A DNA stretch of 64,000 bases from Vesta saturnalis. Its lineage: Eukaryota; Arthropoda; Insecta; Coleoptera; Lampyridae. Below are positions 13,912-25,216 of the stretch, one piece after another. The position numbers were made by a program, and so were the translations under genes. The stretch is from NCBI GenBank assembly GCA_036346205.1, contig JARFJB010001662.1:2002501-2066500 (forward strand). Direction: 5' to 3'. Below the pieces are notes generated by a model. It was not told where the DNA came from and did no database searches. It saw only the letters and a list, made by a program, of their open reading frames with translations. Positions within the stretch are counted from its first letter, which is position 1. Each line of letters starts with the position of its first letter.

Positions 13912-14765
13912 GGTTTTCCACGTAGACGTTCGTTAGAAGTTTATGTGGTTAGAAACAATTTAGAAATCTGAATTTTTGGACTTAAGGGTTATTTAAGATT
14001 CTCTTTCATTCTAAAATATTTTCAAGGTCATGTTACTTCCGGTTATACCGGAAGTCGCCACTAACTTCCTTATTTTAAATGGAACACCCTGTATATTATT
14101 TTATTTTTGGACTCTTGACAAAATTTTAGGATGTCTTATAAGGGTTTCCTATACCTTTTTTCAACTGTTTCTTAGATATCTTGATTTTTCAAAATTTTGA
14201 AAGATGCAACCCTATTTTCAACACTGCTTGTCTTACTTATTTTTGACTGATGGAAAGTGCTTCTGGAGTAGACAGAAGCATAAGAACTATACTTTTGAAA
14301 TACTCATTGACAATTGATTTATTGCATACATGGTGTTCAAAATTTGATGAACCATTAAACAATTTTAAAAAAGTTGAAAAACTTTGTTAATTCAAATGTG
14401 ACACCCTCTATATTATTGGATGAATAGATGCAGCATTTAGTTATGCATCGTTTGGCTATAACATTACCTATACCTATTATCGATAATTTTCTTGTTAATT
14501 AATATTTTCTGCTTTAATGTGATTTTTGACAGAAACTGAAATGTTTTTCAAAAATAAAATGAACTTAATTCAAACTACACAAATTCTATTTTATTAAAAC
14601 AATGAAATAAAACAAGAAGATAACAAAATTGAGAGCATAATAACAAATGAAAAACATAAAACTATTATTTGAACATAACTAGAAGAAAAGTAATAAAAAA
14701 GATAAAATGAATCATTACAAATGTTCCACATGACCGCTAATTTGATTTAAGCATTTTATAACTCT
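13909..14765. repeat. Left terminal inverted repeat of element 2
   Basis: It pairs with ~15925-16782. It contains a subterminal GGAACACCCTGTATATTATT box at 14081-14100, which looks like an inward-facing copy of the CAGGGTG terminus. Its inner end overlaps the transposase stop codon region. Confidence 0.88.
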
Positions 14766-15767
14766 ATCATATACTCCTTCCGAAATAGATCGCCGAATTT
14801 CGTGTGGACACATACTATTGAATGCATTGTGAACACGATTTAGCAATTCCTCTCTAGTTTGAACTGGCCTAGAGTACACTAATTCTTTTATACGACCCCA
14901 GAGGTAAAAGTCTAGGGGCCTCAAATCGGGTGATCTCGGTGGCCAGTTCCAAGGTCCTTGTGGGCCAATCCACCGATCTTCAAACATCAATGTCAACTGT
15001 TGGTGCACAGCTATAGTGGAATGTGCGAGAGCACCATCCAGCTGATACCAACTGTTCGCCCTGTCACATGCAGGTAGAGTATTTAGAAAATCCATAACAA
15101 ATCCACGGAGAATTTCAAGATATCTCATCGTACACTTGATATGCCACTCTATTATCCATAACTAAACAAAAAACGTTAAAACTAAATTGGAACTGGTGAT
15201 TACGTTCTCTTGTTACATGAGGATTATCTTGTGCCCAGTAGTAATTATTTCGGCGATTGAAAATTCCTTCTCTACTGAATTTTGGTTCATCGGTCCAAAT
15301 AATGTTGTGAAGAAATCTCGGATATTCGGTCATTTGTACAAGAATATATACACAAAAGTTAACGCGTCGTGCCTGATCACCAAGATGTAATCCTTGCACA
15401 GTTATTACCGAAAAGGATGCATTTTATACTTCTTTAATGTTTTGTGGATTGATGTTTGTGAAATATCCAAATCCAGTGCAGCTGCTGTAATTGAAGTTCG
15501 TGGATAAGCGTGAAAATAAGTTAACACGTTCACCTCGTTAACTTCATTATCTATTACTGGCTTTAAATGCATTCGAGTTGCCCTTATACTTCCAGTTGCA
15601 ATAGATCGAGCTTCAATTCTTGCAAATTTTCCAGGTGTCATTAATGGTATGTGTGGATACCGTTCGTTAAACAACCTGCATGTTCGCCTAAAAATTCGTC
15701 CACATTCACCATGCGTGAAAAACAAATTTAATACATCATTGTTAGAATATTCTTGAATACATTCCAT
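14715..15767 (-). pseudogene. DD41D-type transposase, two frameshifts (element 2)
   Basis: Transposase of element 2. ATG at 15767 begins MECIQEYSNNDVLNLFF, a DUF4817-like N-terminal DNA-binding domain. A helix-turn-helix (ALDLDISQTSIHKTLKKYKM) follows, then the DDE domain with WTDEPKF, QLDGALAH and RSPDLRPLDFYLWG. I count 41 residues between the second and third Asp. All three catalytic Asp are present. A 1-bp loss near 15410 breaks the frame after KMHPFR, and a second shift with a small deletion near 15130 removes part of the segment before LEILRGFVMDF. The C-terminus ends normally, NQISGHVEHL, at 14715. It is a recently broken copy rather than an old fossil. Confidence 0.9.
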
Positions 15768-15924
15768 TATAAACAGTACTTAAAAAATACTTAAAGAATT
15801 ATAAAATCACTTAAATTGTACTATTTTGACATTAAATCAACAACAATGTTTTAATGCGTGTCAAAATCAAGGCTCACTAGATTGCAGTTTTGGAATTTTA
15901 TCGGATTTTATAAAAATACGGAGT

Positions 15925-16779
15925 TATACGAGTTATAAAATGGTTAAACCAAATTGGCGGTCATGTGGAACATTTGTAATGATTCATTTTATCTTTTTAT
16001 CGCTTTTCTTCTAGTTATGTTCAAATAATTGTTTTATGTTTTCATTTGTTATTATGCTCTCAATTTTGTTATCTTATTGTTTTATTTCATTGCTTTAATA
16101 AAATAGAATTTGTGTAGTTTGAATTAAGTTTATTTTATTTTTGAAAAACATTTCAGTTTCTGTCAAAAATCACATTAAAGTAGAAAATATTAATTAACAA
16201 GAAAATTGTCGATAATAGGTGTAGGTAATGTTATAGCTAAACGATGCATAACTAAATGCTGGATCTATTCATCCAATAATATACAGGGTGTCACATTTGA
16301 ATTAACAAAGTTTTTAACTTTGAAAATTGTTTAATAGTTCATCAAATTTTGAACACCATGTATGCAATAAATCAATTGTCAATGAGTATTTCAAAAGTAT
16401 AGTTTTTATGCTTCCGTCTACTCCAGAAGCACTTTACATCAGTCAAAAATAAGTAAGGCAAGCAGTGTTGAAAATGGGGTTACATCTTTCAAAATGTTTG
16501 AAAAATCAAGGTATCTAAGAAACAGTTGAAAAAAGGTATAGGAAACCCTTATAAGACATCCTAAAATTTTGTCAAGAATCAAAAAATAAAATAATATACG
16601 GGGTGTTCCATTTAAAATAAGGAAGTTAGTGGCGACTTCCGGCATAACCGGAAGTAACGTGACCTTGAAAATATTTTAGAATGAAAGAGAATCTTAAATA
16701 GCCCTTAAGTCCAAACATTCAGGTTTCTAAATAGTTTCTAACCACATAAACTTCTAACGAACGCCTACCGTGGAAAACC

Positions 16780-16782
<3 letters not shown>
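15925..16782. repeat. Right terminal inverted repeat of element 2
   Basis: Near its inner edge (15938-15982) the plus strand reads KWLNQIGGHVEHL then stop, an inverted copy of the transposase C-terminus. Confidence 0.88.

Positions 16783-16853
<71 letters not shown>
16783..16853. repeat. (TA)n microsatellite
   Basis: Pure TA tract between the right end of element 2 and the 5' LTR of the BEL/Pao element. Confidence 0.97.
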
Positions 16854-16856
<3 letters not shown>

Positions 16857-16860
16857 GAAT

Positions 16861-17192
16861 TGTTGTTGTAGTTACGGAAAAAATGTAATACGGGTTAGTT
16901 CTTCACAAATGTTTAATAATTTATTTTAATTCTCCGAAAATACACGCTCAATCTCTAAATATAATCATACCCTAAGCTTAAAAAATGTCTCTCTCGTTCT
17001 CGCTTAAATTACATGCACATTTATTTACTATTTGCGTTTGTAAGAATTTTACGAATTCTGTAGGAGTCGGACATTGTGTAATATTAGCGTAGTTTTGTTT
17101 TGAAGTTCAATTGTGTTAACAAAGAAAGTGTATTCTAAAATCCCATGGTCCTTCGTGTTCTCAAATAAAGCAAGAAGGACAAAAACCGTACA
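16861..17192 (+). repeat. 5' LTR of the BEL/Pao element
   Basis: It starts within TGTTGTTGTAG (exact first base uncertain) and ends ...GTACA at 17192, by comparison with the 3' LTR end. It contains AATAAA at about 17164, a plausible polyadenylation signal. Confidence 0.82.
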
Positions 17193-17491
17193 TGTTTGGA
17201 CCCATCGAGCCGGATAAAAATCAGTTTCCTACATCCCACATCGAGCCAGGGTAAATCAGTTACGATTTGGTGAGTCGCAGTCTTTCAAGGAAGCCGAATG
17301 CAGTTTAATTTGGAGGCGAACTTTCAAATCTCCAAGAAGAACTAAGTTAATTTTCAACTTTCCAAAAGGATTCAGATATTTTCACAAATAGTTTACAATA
17401 AAGAACATTTTGTGTTTTACTTTTATAATAATCTTTATTGCGCTATGTTTTAATTTACTTAAAACGTATTTCATAAGGTTTAATTGTCACA

Positions 17492-18930
17492 ATGGATATG
17501 TTAAAGTTAAAATCAGCTCGCACAAGTGTTGAGGCTCAAATTACTAGAATTCAGAATTGGGTTTTGCAAAATAAAGGTATTGAAAATGATACCAATAAAT
17601 TTAAGTCAAGAGAAGACGTTTTGCAAGGTGCATTTATGAAATATAATACTGCTCAAGATGAAATTGAAAATTATTTAATTGATATAGAGGATCAAACACA
17701 TCCTGAGGATAGGGAGATCGAAATCAAATATTTTGATACTCTTACTGCAATTATAAATTCTATAGAAGAATTATCTCCTAAAAATAACATTTTCTCTGAC
17801 AGTCTCATTTCTCAAAATGACAATGTCAATATAGCATCTCACTGTTATCCTAAAATAAAATTGCCGCAAATTAATATACCTCAATTCTCTGTTAATTGTT
17901 CTGAATGGGAAACAATTTTTGATCTGTTCACCTCGCTTATTGATAAAAATAGTCAATTTACGAATGTTGAAAAGTTTTATTATTTAAAGACATTGCTAAA
18001 AGGTGAAGCTTTAAGTATTGTAAATTCATTAAAAGTAACTAGTGATACTTTTGTTACTGCAGTTTCACTGTTAAAGAAAAAATTTGAAAATAAAAATAAA
18101 ATTGGAATTCTTATTTTAGTAGATAATATTTTAAATGCTCTAATTACAACAAACTGTAATCCACAGAATTTGAGAGATTTTGCCACTACTTGTAAAAGAA
18201 ATTTAGAGTCATTAAAAAACTTAAAACTGGAAGATAAAGAAATTCTTGAAGCATTATTAATGTTCAATTTTTAGCAAAAGCTAGATTATAGTTCTAAGAA
18301 AATATTTGAGGAAGAAAGAGGTACCAAAGCGTTGCGTTGTTAAGTTAGATGAGTTTTTCGAGTTTCTAGAAAAAAGATGCACAGTACTCGAAGATCTGTC
18401 TAGTCTGGATATTAAAATGGAAAAAAAGTTTAATAAAATATCATTACATTGGAATAATTTTAATGGTCACGTGCAAAAACAAATCATATTTTGCTCATAC
18501 TGTAACGATAATACCCATAGAATATATGTTTAAATTGTTTAGGTAATAAACATCTGATTGAAAATTGCACCTCAAGTTCAAGTTGCTCACCTTGTTACAC
18601 TTAAATCAAATTTCTGAAAAGAACTATCCTCAAAATTTTCAAAACAATTCATACTCTCAAAACCAATATCAGAATGTCGTATCTGATAAATTTCAACATA
18701 TGTCATCAGGTTGCTCATCTGCAGTAAATGCAAATTCTCGTCATGATAACAGTCAAAATCCTTTATATGCCAATCACTCTCAGAAAACGCAAAATCACAC
18801 TTCACCTTATGATAATCAATGCTCTACTTCTCGGATTCCATCTCGTAATAAACACAACAGAACCTCAGAGAATTTAGCTCTCGATCTAGTGAATGATCAA
18901 CCCCGTAGTTCAAATAATATCTCAGCTTGA
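17492..18930 (+). pseudogene. BEL/Pao gag (DUF1759 capsid and zinc-knuckle region), broken
   Basis: ATG at 17492 opens a 260-codon frame. Its middle contains KLPQINIPQFSVNCSEWETI and a FTNVEKFYYLKTLLKGEA segment, the signature of the DUF1759 capsid domain of BEL/Pao Gag. The frame stops at 18272. A second frame (18306-18533) carries EFFEFLEKRCTVLE and the start of a Cys-rich knuckle (CSYCNDNTH), and a third (18565-18930) a Ser/Asn/Gln-rich linker. At least two frameshifts or stops therefore separate capsid from nucleocapsid. Gag forms the particle that packages the element RNA. Confidence 0.85.
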
Positions 18931-18939
18931 TCTGCAAAA

Positions 18940-21900
18940 AGTTCTCACGTACTTTTAGCTACAGCTCAAGCTACTATCTACTCAAAACAAAAGGAACCTA
19001 TTCAAATTAGAATACTTATGGATAGTGGAAATCAAAACTCCTTTATAACTCAACATTTAGTTGACAAATTAGGTTATAGTACATATAATAAGAATTTAAA
19101 TATTTCTGGAATTTCTCCAAGTCTCACATTCTCGAGTAAAATGATTGCTATATTTTTGCACTCTAATGTTGATTGCTGAAAAAGACTTAAAGTATCTTGT
19201 GTAGTACTTGACAAAATTACAGATAAATTACCATAAACTCTCATATGTCCAAGAAAATTAAAAATTCCAGGTCACATATTTTCAAACCTCGCATACCCTG
19301 ATTTTTCCACTCCGAATGAAATTGAAGTTTTACTTGGAGCGGATGTTTATTATGACCTATTAACATATGGGTTTGTGAAAATGGGTAAAAATCTCCCTAC
19401 TTTATTAAAACACACTTGAGATGGATAGTCTCAGGAAATATTCCGCACTATTGTATTAATCAATTGCCCTCATTTTCACAATCTTATCACGTAACTACAT
19501 TCTCTGAAAATGATACTGAACATCGTCAGTTTTCTCTCTGAATGATGTTACCTTAAAAGGTTATCGTTTACAACCTGATTTATATAATATCCTTTGTCAC
19601 CGGCGACATAGAGAAGATATATAGGCAAATTAGATTAAATCCAGATCAAGTCTTTTTACAAACTATTCTTTGGTGGGATTCTCCCCAAGATCCTTTATCA
19701 TGTATTGAGCTTCTCACCGCCACATATGGGACAAATTTTACACCCTTTGTCGCCACTCGTGTTTTGAAAGAAATAGCTATCAAGGGACACAATACCCCAT
19801 TACATCTAACGCTCTTCTTGTTCAAACATATATGGATGATATTTTAGCTGCATGTGATAGTTATGATGAACTGAAAACCCTTTACTCTCAACTAAATTCA
19901 CTTCTAAGTCACAGTATTTCTCATGAACAAATATCCGAATTTGATATTAATCTTACAAGGTCACCTTGTAAATTGTTAGGATTATCTTGGAATCCCTCTT
20001 CAGATAATTTTGAAATATCATCTCCTAACACTCAAGCTGAGAATCATATTACAAAAAGAAAAATTCTCTCTACGATAGCACAATGATTCGATCCTCTTGG
20101 TATTGTTAATCCAGTGATAGTGAAAGGTAAAATTTTAATGCAATAACTTTACTTGTTAAAAACTAACTGGGATGCAAGAATCTGCGACGCGATCATCACC
20201 CAATTAAAAAATCTTGGAATTCCTCGCTTCCTCCTTTTATATAAAGTGATAAATTCAATTCAAATTCATGGTTTTTCTGATTCAAGTACTGCTGCATATG
20301 GTGGTTACATTTATCTCCGAGTAAAATATGCAGACAAGTCAGTATCTTGCATGTTAATATCGGCAAGATCTCGTATCTCACCTCTCAAAACAATTACTAT
20401 ACCCAAACTCGAATTATATGCTATGGTATTACTTTCAAAATTAATGAACAAAATTCTAAAAATCCTATAATAATCTCGCAGTCGAATCAGTGCATCTTTG
20501 GACTGATCTACAAATAGTATTATTGTGGTGTAGAACTCTGACTAGAATATCTTTGTCGCGAACTGGGTATCACAAATTCAAGAATTAACGTCAGGGTGTT
20601 ATTGGCATTATATTAAATCTAAACCAAATCGTGCAGATAAGCTGGCAAGAGGTGAATTTAATTCAGAAGCTCTTAACTTTTGGTTTTTGGTCCACAGTTT
20701 TTACATGATCCTGAACTTAATTTGGTAACTCAAGAAAAAATTATAGAATTAAATAAGAACAAAAGGTTTCTTCGGTTTTAGCTGAAACTCTAGTCATTTT
20801 TTGGGTATCTATATTTTCGAATGTGTCATCATTCTCTCGCATGCAAAGGTCCCTAGCTTAAAAATTTAAATCTTTAAATCATATTTTAAAAACTCTTCAA
20901 AAAAAAAACATTTCTCTAAAGAAATATTTGCACTTTCTAATAATAAATCGCTTTCAAATAAACAGCTCTTAACTTTTAAACTTTTCACTGGACCTGATGA
21001 TTTAATTCGCGTAGGTTACAAAACGCTGATATTAGTTATGAACAAAAGCGTTCTGTTCTCTTGCCACCAAATAATTACATAGTTAATCTTATGTTACTTC
21101 ACGTACACAAACGGTTAGGACATGCAGTCCTCAAAATACTTTCTTTAATTTTAGATTGAGATATTGGCCTTTTAATGACCTGTCAGGTGAAACGCCTCGT
21201 CAGAAATTGCATACTTTGTTTTCGGTTCAACTTCACGGTGACTCAACAAATAATGTCAGACCTGCCAAAAGACAGAGTTCAAATTTCGCGGCCTTTTGAA
21301 AAATGCGGAATTGATTTTGGAGGTCCGTTCATTTTAAAGTCATCCAGATTGAGAAAAGCTCCAATTCAAAAATGTTATATTGCTCTTTTTATTTGTATGG
21401 TAACCAAAGCCATACATATAGAATATTTATCATCCGAAGCTTTTCTTATGACACTTTATACTGATAAAGCTACAAATTTTATTGGTTCTAAAAAGTATCT
21501 TAGAGATTTGTATTACTTTTTTAAAAATTCTTCAATTTATGACTATTCTTTCCTATCTTTCTTCTAATGAGATGCAGTGGAAATTTATACCGCCCAGGTC
21601 TCCGCATTGGGGTGGACTCTTGGAATCAGCAATTAAAAAGACGAAAGATCACATGTATCGCCTCATTGGTAATTCTCAATTCACGTTTAAAGAATTTTCT
21701 ACAATGTTAACCCAAATAGAAGCAATTCTCGAGACCTCTGTGAGCTCTCCCTAATGTTCCTTCCGATTTCCATTCTCTGACTCCTGATCATTTTCTGATG
21801 GATACTGCTTTAACAGCCTTTCCAAATGTTCCAAAATACAACAGATTTCTTGGAAGAGATGGTCAGTCTATCTCAATCGTTTACAGAATAGACTTAATTG

Positions 21901-21990
21901 GTTGAAACTTTCTGTTAATGTAAAGCAAAATGATCTAGTGCTTATGAAAGAAGAAAATACTTCACCACTCAACTGGCCGCTAGCTAGAGC
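18940..21990 (+). pseudogene. BEL/Pao pol (protease, RT, RNase H, integrase), heavily deleted
   Basis: The order is protease (MDSGNQNSFI near 19020, LLGADVYYDL near 19340), then a short RT piece (VTGDIEKIYRQIRLNPDQVF near 19600), the RT catalytic box YMDDILA (19829), and the BEL-type FDPLGIVNP block (20089). An RNase H-like part follows (HGFSDSSTAAYGG near 20270; IPKLELYAM near 20400). The integrase has an NCILC zinc-finger remnant (21205), GIDFGGPF with the first Asp, YTDKATNF with the second, and HWGGLLES with the Glu. Most of the RT fingers and palm between the protease and YMDD are gone. Stops occur throughout, so this is a fossil. Confidence 0.87.
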
Positions 21991-21999
21991 TAGACCTGT

Positions 22000-22002
<3 letters not shown>

Positions 22003-22083
<81 letters not shown>
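22003..22083. repeat. (TA)n microsatellite replacing the pol/3' LTR junction
   Basis: It follows directly after the integrase C-terminal motif WPLARARPVK and runs into position ~110 of the LTR, at AATCATATCC. Confidence 0.95.
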
Positions 22084-22085
<2 letters not shown>

Positions 22086-22307
22086 CATATCCTAAGCTTA
22101 AAAATATCTCTCGTTCTCGCTTAAATTATGTGCACATTTAATTACTATTTGCATTTGTAAGAATTTCACGAATTCTATTGGAGTCGGACATTGTGTAATA
22201 TTAGCGTAGTTTTGTATTGAAGTTCAATTTTGTTAATAAAGAAAGTGTTTTCCCATGGTCCTTCGTGTTCTCAAATAAAGTAAGAAATGTAGGACAAAAA
22301 TTCTACA
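22083..22307 (+). repeat. 3' LTR of the BEL/Pao element, 5' truncated
   Basis: It matches 5' LTR positions from about 16965 to 17192. It has small indels, including a short insertion before AGGACAAAAA, and ends CTACA at 22307. No convincing target duplication is visible around the element. Confidence 0.82.
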
Positions 22308-22439
22308 AGTAGCATTATAGTCAGTAAAGTCAAGATACCTCCGTTAGCGATTGTTTTGTTCTTGAACTTGCATTATTGCGAATAAGTTCAAATTACACTT
22401 AGGAACTTTTAAATTAGATACAAAAAACACATTAGATGT

Positions 22440-22830
22440 TCCAAATATAACCACAGGCCAATAAAATTATACCAAACCTGTAATGACGAATAATCACCTG
22501 ATGACTTCACAAAACAACATTATAATTTTACATTTTTGGAATAAAAAAGACAAATTAGATGTTTTTGAAGCATTCGAAATTTATAAACACAAACAATAAG
22601 TACCTTTAATGAACGAATAGGTTGATCTCACAGGCTCACTTTTAACAGATTTTAAATATAGAATTATAATTATACATGTTTACTGTTTTAAATGATTTAT
22701 TACTATAACTACCTGTTTGTTATTTTACTCTTAATAATTAGTTATCTCTTGATAATGGATACATGGACTGAAACGCGTAGAGAATTAAATAATAATAAAA
22801 AAGAAACTATGAAATTATATTGTATTTACA
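22440..22830 (+). mobile_element. Penelope-like element 3' fragment
   Basis: The plus strand reads KKDKLDVFEAFEIYKHK and then, past a stop, VDLTGSLLTDFKYRI. This is the C-terminal tail typical of Penelope GIY-YIG proteins, where a patterned LEILHFE / LDVFEAFEIYKHK segment precedes the stop. A ribozyme-like motif follows at 22745. Upstream RT and the core of the endonuclease are missing or unreadable. Confidence 0.6.
22745..22783 (+). ncRNA. Decayed hammerhead-like motif downstream of the Penelope fragment
   Basis: TCTC, then TTGATAA (consensus CTGANGA, so two core positions changed), a short spacer, GAAACGCGTA, and GAGA. The TCTC/GAGA pair can form stem I, and ACGCGTA fits the minimal stem III plus GUA cleavage site seen in Penelope-type hammerheads. 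The mutated core suggests it no longer cleaves. Confidence 0.45.
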
Positions 22831-23815
22831 ACACTAGTGCTATTTACAGAAACCATTTTTAGTTCGAACTTAATTGGATAAATTTGTTTTTGTTGTTATT
22901 GTATACAGTCAGGGAACTAAGTTACGTAGGGGGTCTTCGTCAGTTCAAGATCATTGTACACCATAATGTCTAAATTTATAGCAGGAATGCAGAAACTATA
23001 GAAAGGATTAATAAGTTTATGGGGATTTAATATTGGAGTTAAAGATTAATTAAAAAAACATATAGCTGATAGTTTTAAATAGTTTTCCGTAGTACCTTTA
23101 ACTATTGCAAGTTATGCTTATCTAATACAGATACTAAATAAATCGAATGATAAATTTATCAATATCCTAGTTTTCGCTGACGAAGTTTAGGAGAGTATTT
23201 CAGTCCTGGCAATGGTTTATGAACAACCCCTATTTATTCAAATGCGTGGGTTTCGGACGAATTTCACATTCATCTGAATTAATTCATCAATCAAAAGACA
23301 AATCGTTTTCTTGGCTGCGAATGACCAGGTATCATCATGGAAAAACTTCTTCACAGCGACCGTGTAACGATTTGGTGCCTAGTGTCAGGTAATGGCTTAT
23401 TGGGTCATTAGTTCGTGGAAGACCAATCAGGTGCGAAAAAGAGAACAAGTTCTGACACCATTTTTGACACTAATCACTGAGCAAATACGGAATAATCTTA
23501 TATAGACTTTGTAAAAGCTTATTTTTAACTATCTCTGCGAAAATGATAAGTATGTTATACTATATGTAATAAAAAGTCTAGTAAATTGAGAATTATGTTT
23601 AAATTTGCATACGGATCCAAATTTTGGCAAGCATAAATATTTAAACAAGATACTTGGGTAAATGTTTCAGTACTAAGATAATGAAATGCATCATATTCAT
23701 TCCTTAATTATTTGCTGGTAACAATAATTATTTTTGAAATTGTTTTTAGCGAACGAACAAAAGTTCAACATAATAATAATTAGGTGTATTTATTTTAAAT
23801 TAACTTTTAAAGTAG
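22831..23815. other. No feature recognised
   Basis: AT-rich spacer between the two Penelope-like fragments. No exon, RNA gene or terminal repeat is evident. Confidence 0.4.
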
Positions 23816-23819
23816 ATAT

Positions 23820-23900
23820 AGTAAAAGATCAACTCGAGTGGGACTTGAACCCACGAATCTAGCAAAGTGGAGGTCGTCCCACTGGAGTTGATCTTTTTAC
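23820..23900 (-). other. tRNA-like hairpin (not a functional tRNA)
   Basis: The arms AGTAAAAGATCAACTC and GAGTTGATCTTTTTACT pair to form a long hairpin. On the minus strand the interior contains GTGGG-TTCAAGT-CCCAC, a good T-arm with the box B motif GGTTCAAGTCC, next to an acceptor-like GATCAACTC/GAGTTGATC stem and a small AGTGG/CCACT stem. There is no room for an anticodon arm and no box A. I read it as a degenerate tRNA-derived sequence or a hairpin MITE. Confidence 0.45.
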
Positions 23901-24554
23901 TGTATGTACTTTAATTATTGTTTTCATTAAGCTGGTAACCTACCCTTTCTTGTCTAAAAATGTGTGGTAAGAAATCGAACTTTTTTCCATTTTTGGAGGT
24001 TCCGATTTTTCTGTGCGGTTAGAACCGTTTTGCATTGTAATGTCGAACTTTTTACCAGGAACTCAGAAGCTGGAGGAAGCATTCGTCTAATACTGCTTGT
24101 AGTGTAACAGTAATATATTGTAAGTTGCTTTTACACGTTATGTTACCCTAATATGAGAGATTAAATAAACGGAGTTATATAAAATATAATAAATTAAAAA
24201 ATGAATGCCATCTATATAAATTATGTTTATAAATAACCAAGATACATATCTCTGTCATCAACTATGATCAATTCCTTCGTTACGCACATTAGTACGAGTT
24301 TTTATGATGCTGTTTTGTAATTTGCCCTTTTATGCCGTTTTTAAACAAAAGTCTTTAACACTTAAATGAAACAAATAGTTTCTAATTTCCACAAGCTCAT
24401 TTAATGTATTACGATTGTTTCCACACACAGTGTTTTCTTCGGATTCAATCTTTAACTAACTTACAACGCTACAAAATACTTAACCTATACTGATTGTGAC
24501 GGGAGTTTGACAACTAATTATGTAATGAAGAGGAAGGTCAAACAATGGCGAATA

Positions 24555-24870
24555 GTATCAATCAATTTGATCGTTTAATAACAAACCTGTAGTTTTGTTT
24601 TTAAAAATTTCTAATGACTCTAAAACGTCTAATATTTTACCATTATTTTCAAAATGCAAAATTTCAAAATTTTGATCTAAAATGTGATTTTCGAAGTTAA
24701 ATGTAACCCATAGTTAGAAGTTTCAGTATTGTTTTATATAAACTAACATGTTCTACCTGTTTGTCCTATGTAGTATTTATCACAACTCCGGCAATTTAGT
24801 CTGTATACTTCTGAATTTTTACTTCTTATTTCCTCAAGTATTGTTACATTTGCACGTTATATTCAAATTT
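24555..24870 (-). pseudogene. Penelope-like GIY-YIG fragment (minus strand)
   Basis: The minus strand reads NSEVYRLNCRSCDKYYIGQTG, whose CDKYYIGQTGR part is the GIY-YIG signature as found in Penelope-like elements. Further on, after shifts, come LKFCILKIM- and KFLKTKL-type remnants of the C-terminal tail. It lies 1.7 kb from the plus-strand fragment at 22440-22830 and points towards it, so the two could be parts of one rearranged insertion or two separate ones. Confidence 0.65.
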
Positions 24871-25216
24871 AGTTGATTAGATATTATTTCTGTAGGTTTA
24901 CCTATAAAGTTAAAAGTAATTGACTAGCAATTATATTTGCTGTTACTAGAATTAACCTATATACTTAAACCTCACAAAATAACGATGACGTAGTTACTAG
25001 ATAAACTCACAATAACAACGCTGTCGCCTACCAAAAAACTAAACACAGACTGCTAACGTGCAAATAATTAAAATAATATTAACGAAATCTCCTTATGTAA
25101 TAAAGAATGGGGATTGATATTTAAAAAAAAATGTATAACGTCATATCTAGCAGATAAGTTTAAATACGAAAGTCTATTTTTATAAGCTGCATAATCTAAA
25201 AATAGTTTGGTTTCTA

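Larger units (their letters stand above)
13909..16782 (-). mobile_element. Tc1/mariner-superfamily element with long inverted repeats (element 2)
   Basis: Left terminus CAGGGTTTTCCACGTAGACG and right terminus ending CGTGGAAAACCCTG lie directly against (TA)n tracts on both sides. Inverted repeats are about 840-860 bp (13909 to ~14765 and ~15925 to 16782), with matching blocks at the GGAAGTCGCCACTAACTTCC stretch and at the AATCATTACAAATGTTCCAC stretch near 14710. A minus-strand transposase gene lies between them. The right repeat carries an inverted copy of the last ~20 codons of that gene. The size and layout match element 1, but the terminal sequence differs, so it is a separate family. Confidence 0.92.
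16861..22307 (+). mobile_element. Defective BEL/Pao LTR retrotransposon
   Basis: The two LTRs share long blocks, for example GGAGTCGGACATTGTGTAAT and CCATGGTCCTTCGTGTTCTC. Between them are gag (DUF1759-type), an aspartic protease with MDSGNQNSFI, RT fragments with YMDDIL, an RNase H-like segment and an integrase, in the BEL/Pao order. The leader after the 5' LTR contains TTTGGACCCATCGAGCCGGA, typical of insect BEL leaders. Many stops and shifts and a large RT deletion make it non-functional. The pol 3' end and the first ~110 bp of the 3' LTR are missing, and a (TA)n tract sits at that junction. Confidence 0.9.

Noticed and set aside
15826..16014. 62-codon plus-strand frame in element 2.
   Set aside because: It reads the right TIR in the wrong frame; the meaningful frame there is the inverted transposase C-terminus.
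23820..23900. Functional tRNA gene on the minus strand.
   Set aside because: No box A and no anticodon arm; only the T-arm and acceptor-like stem are present.
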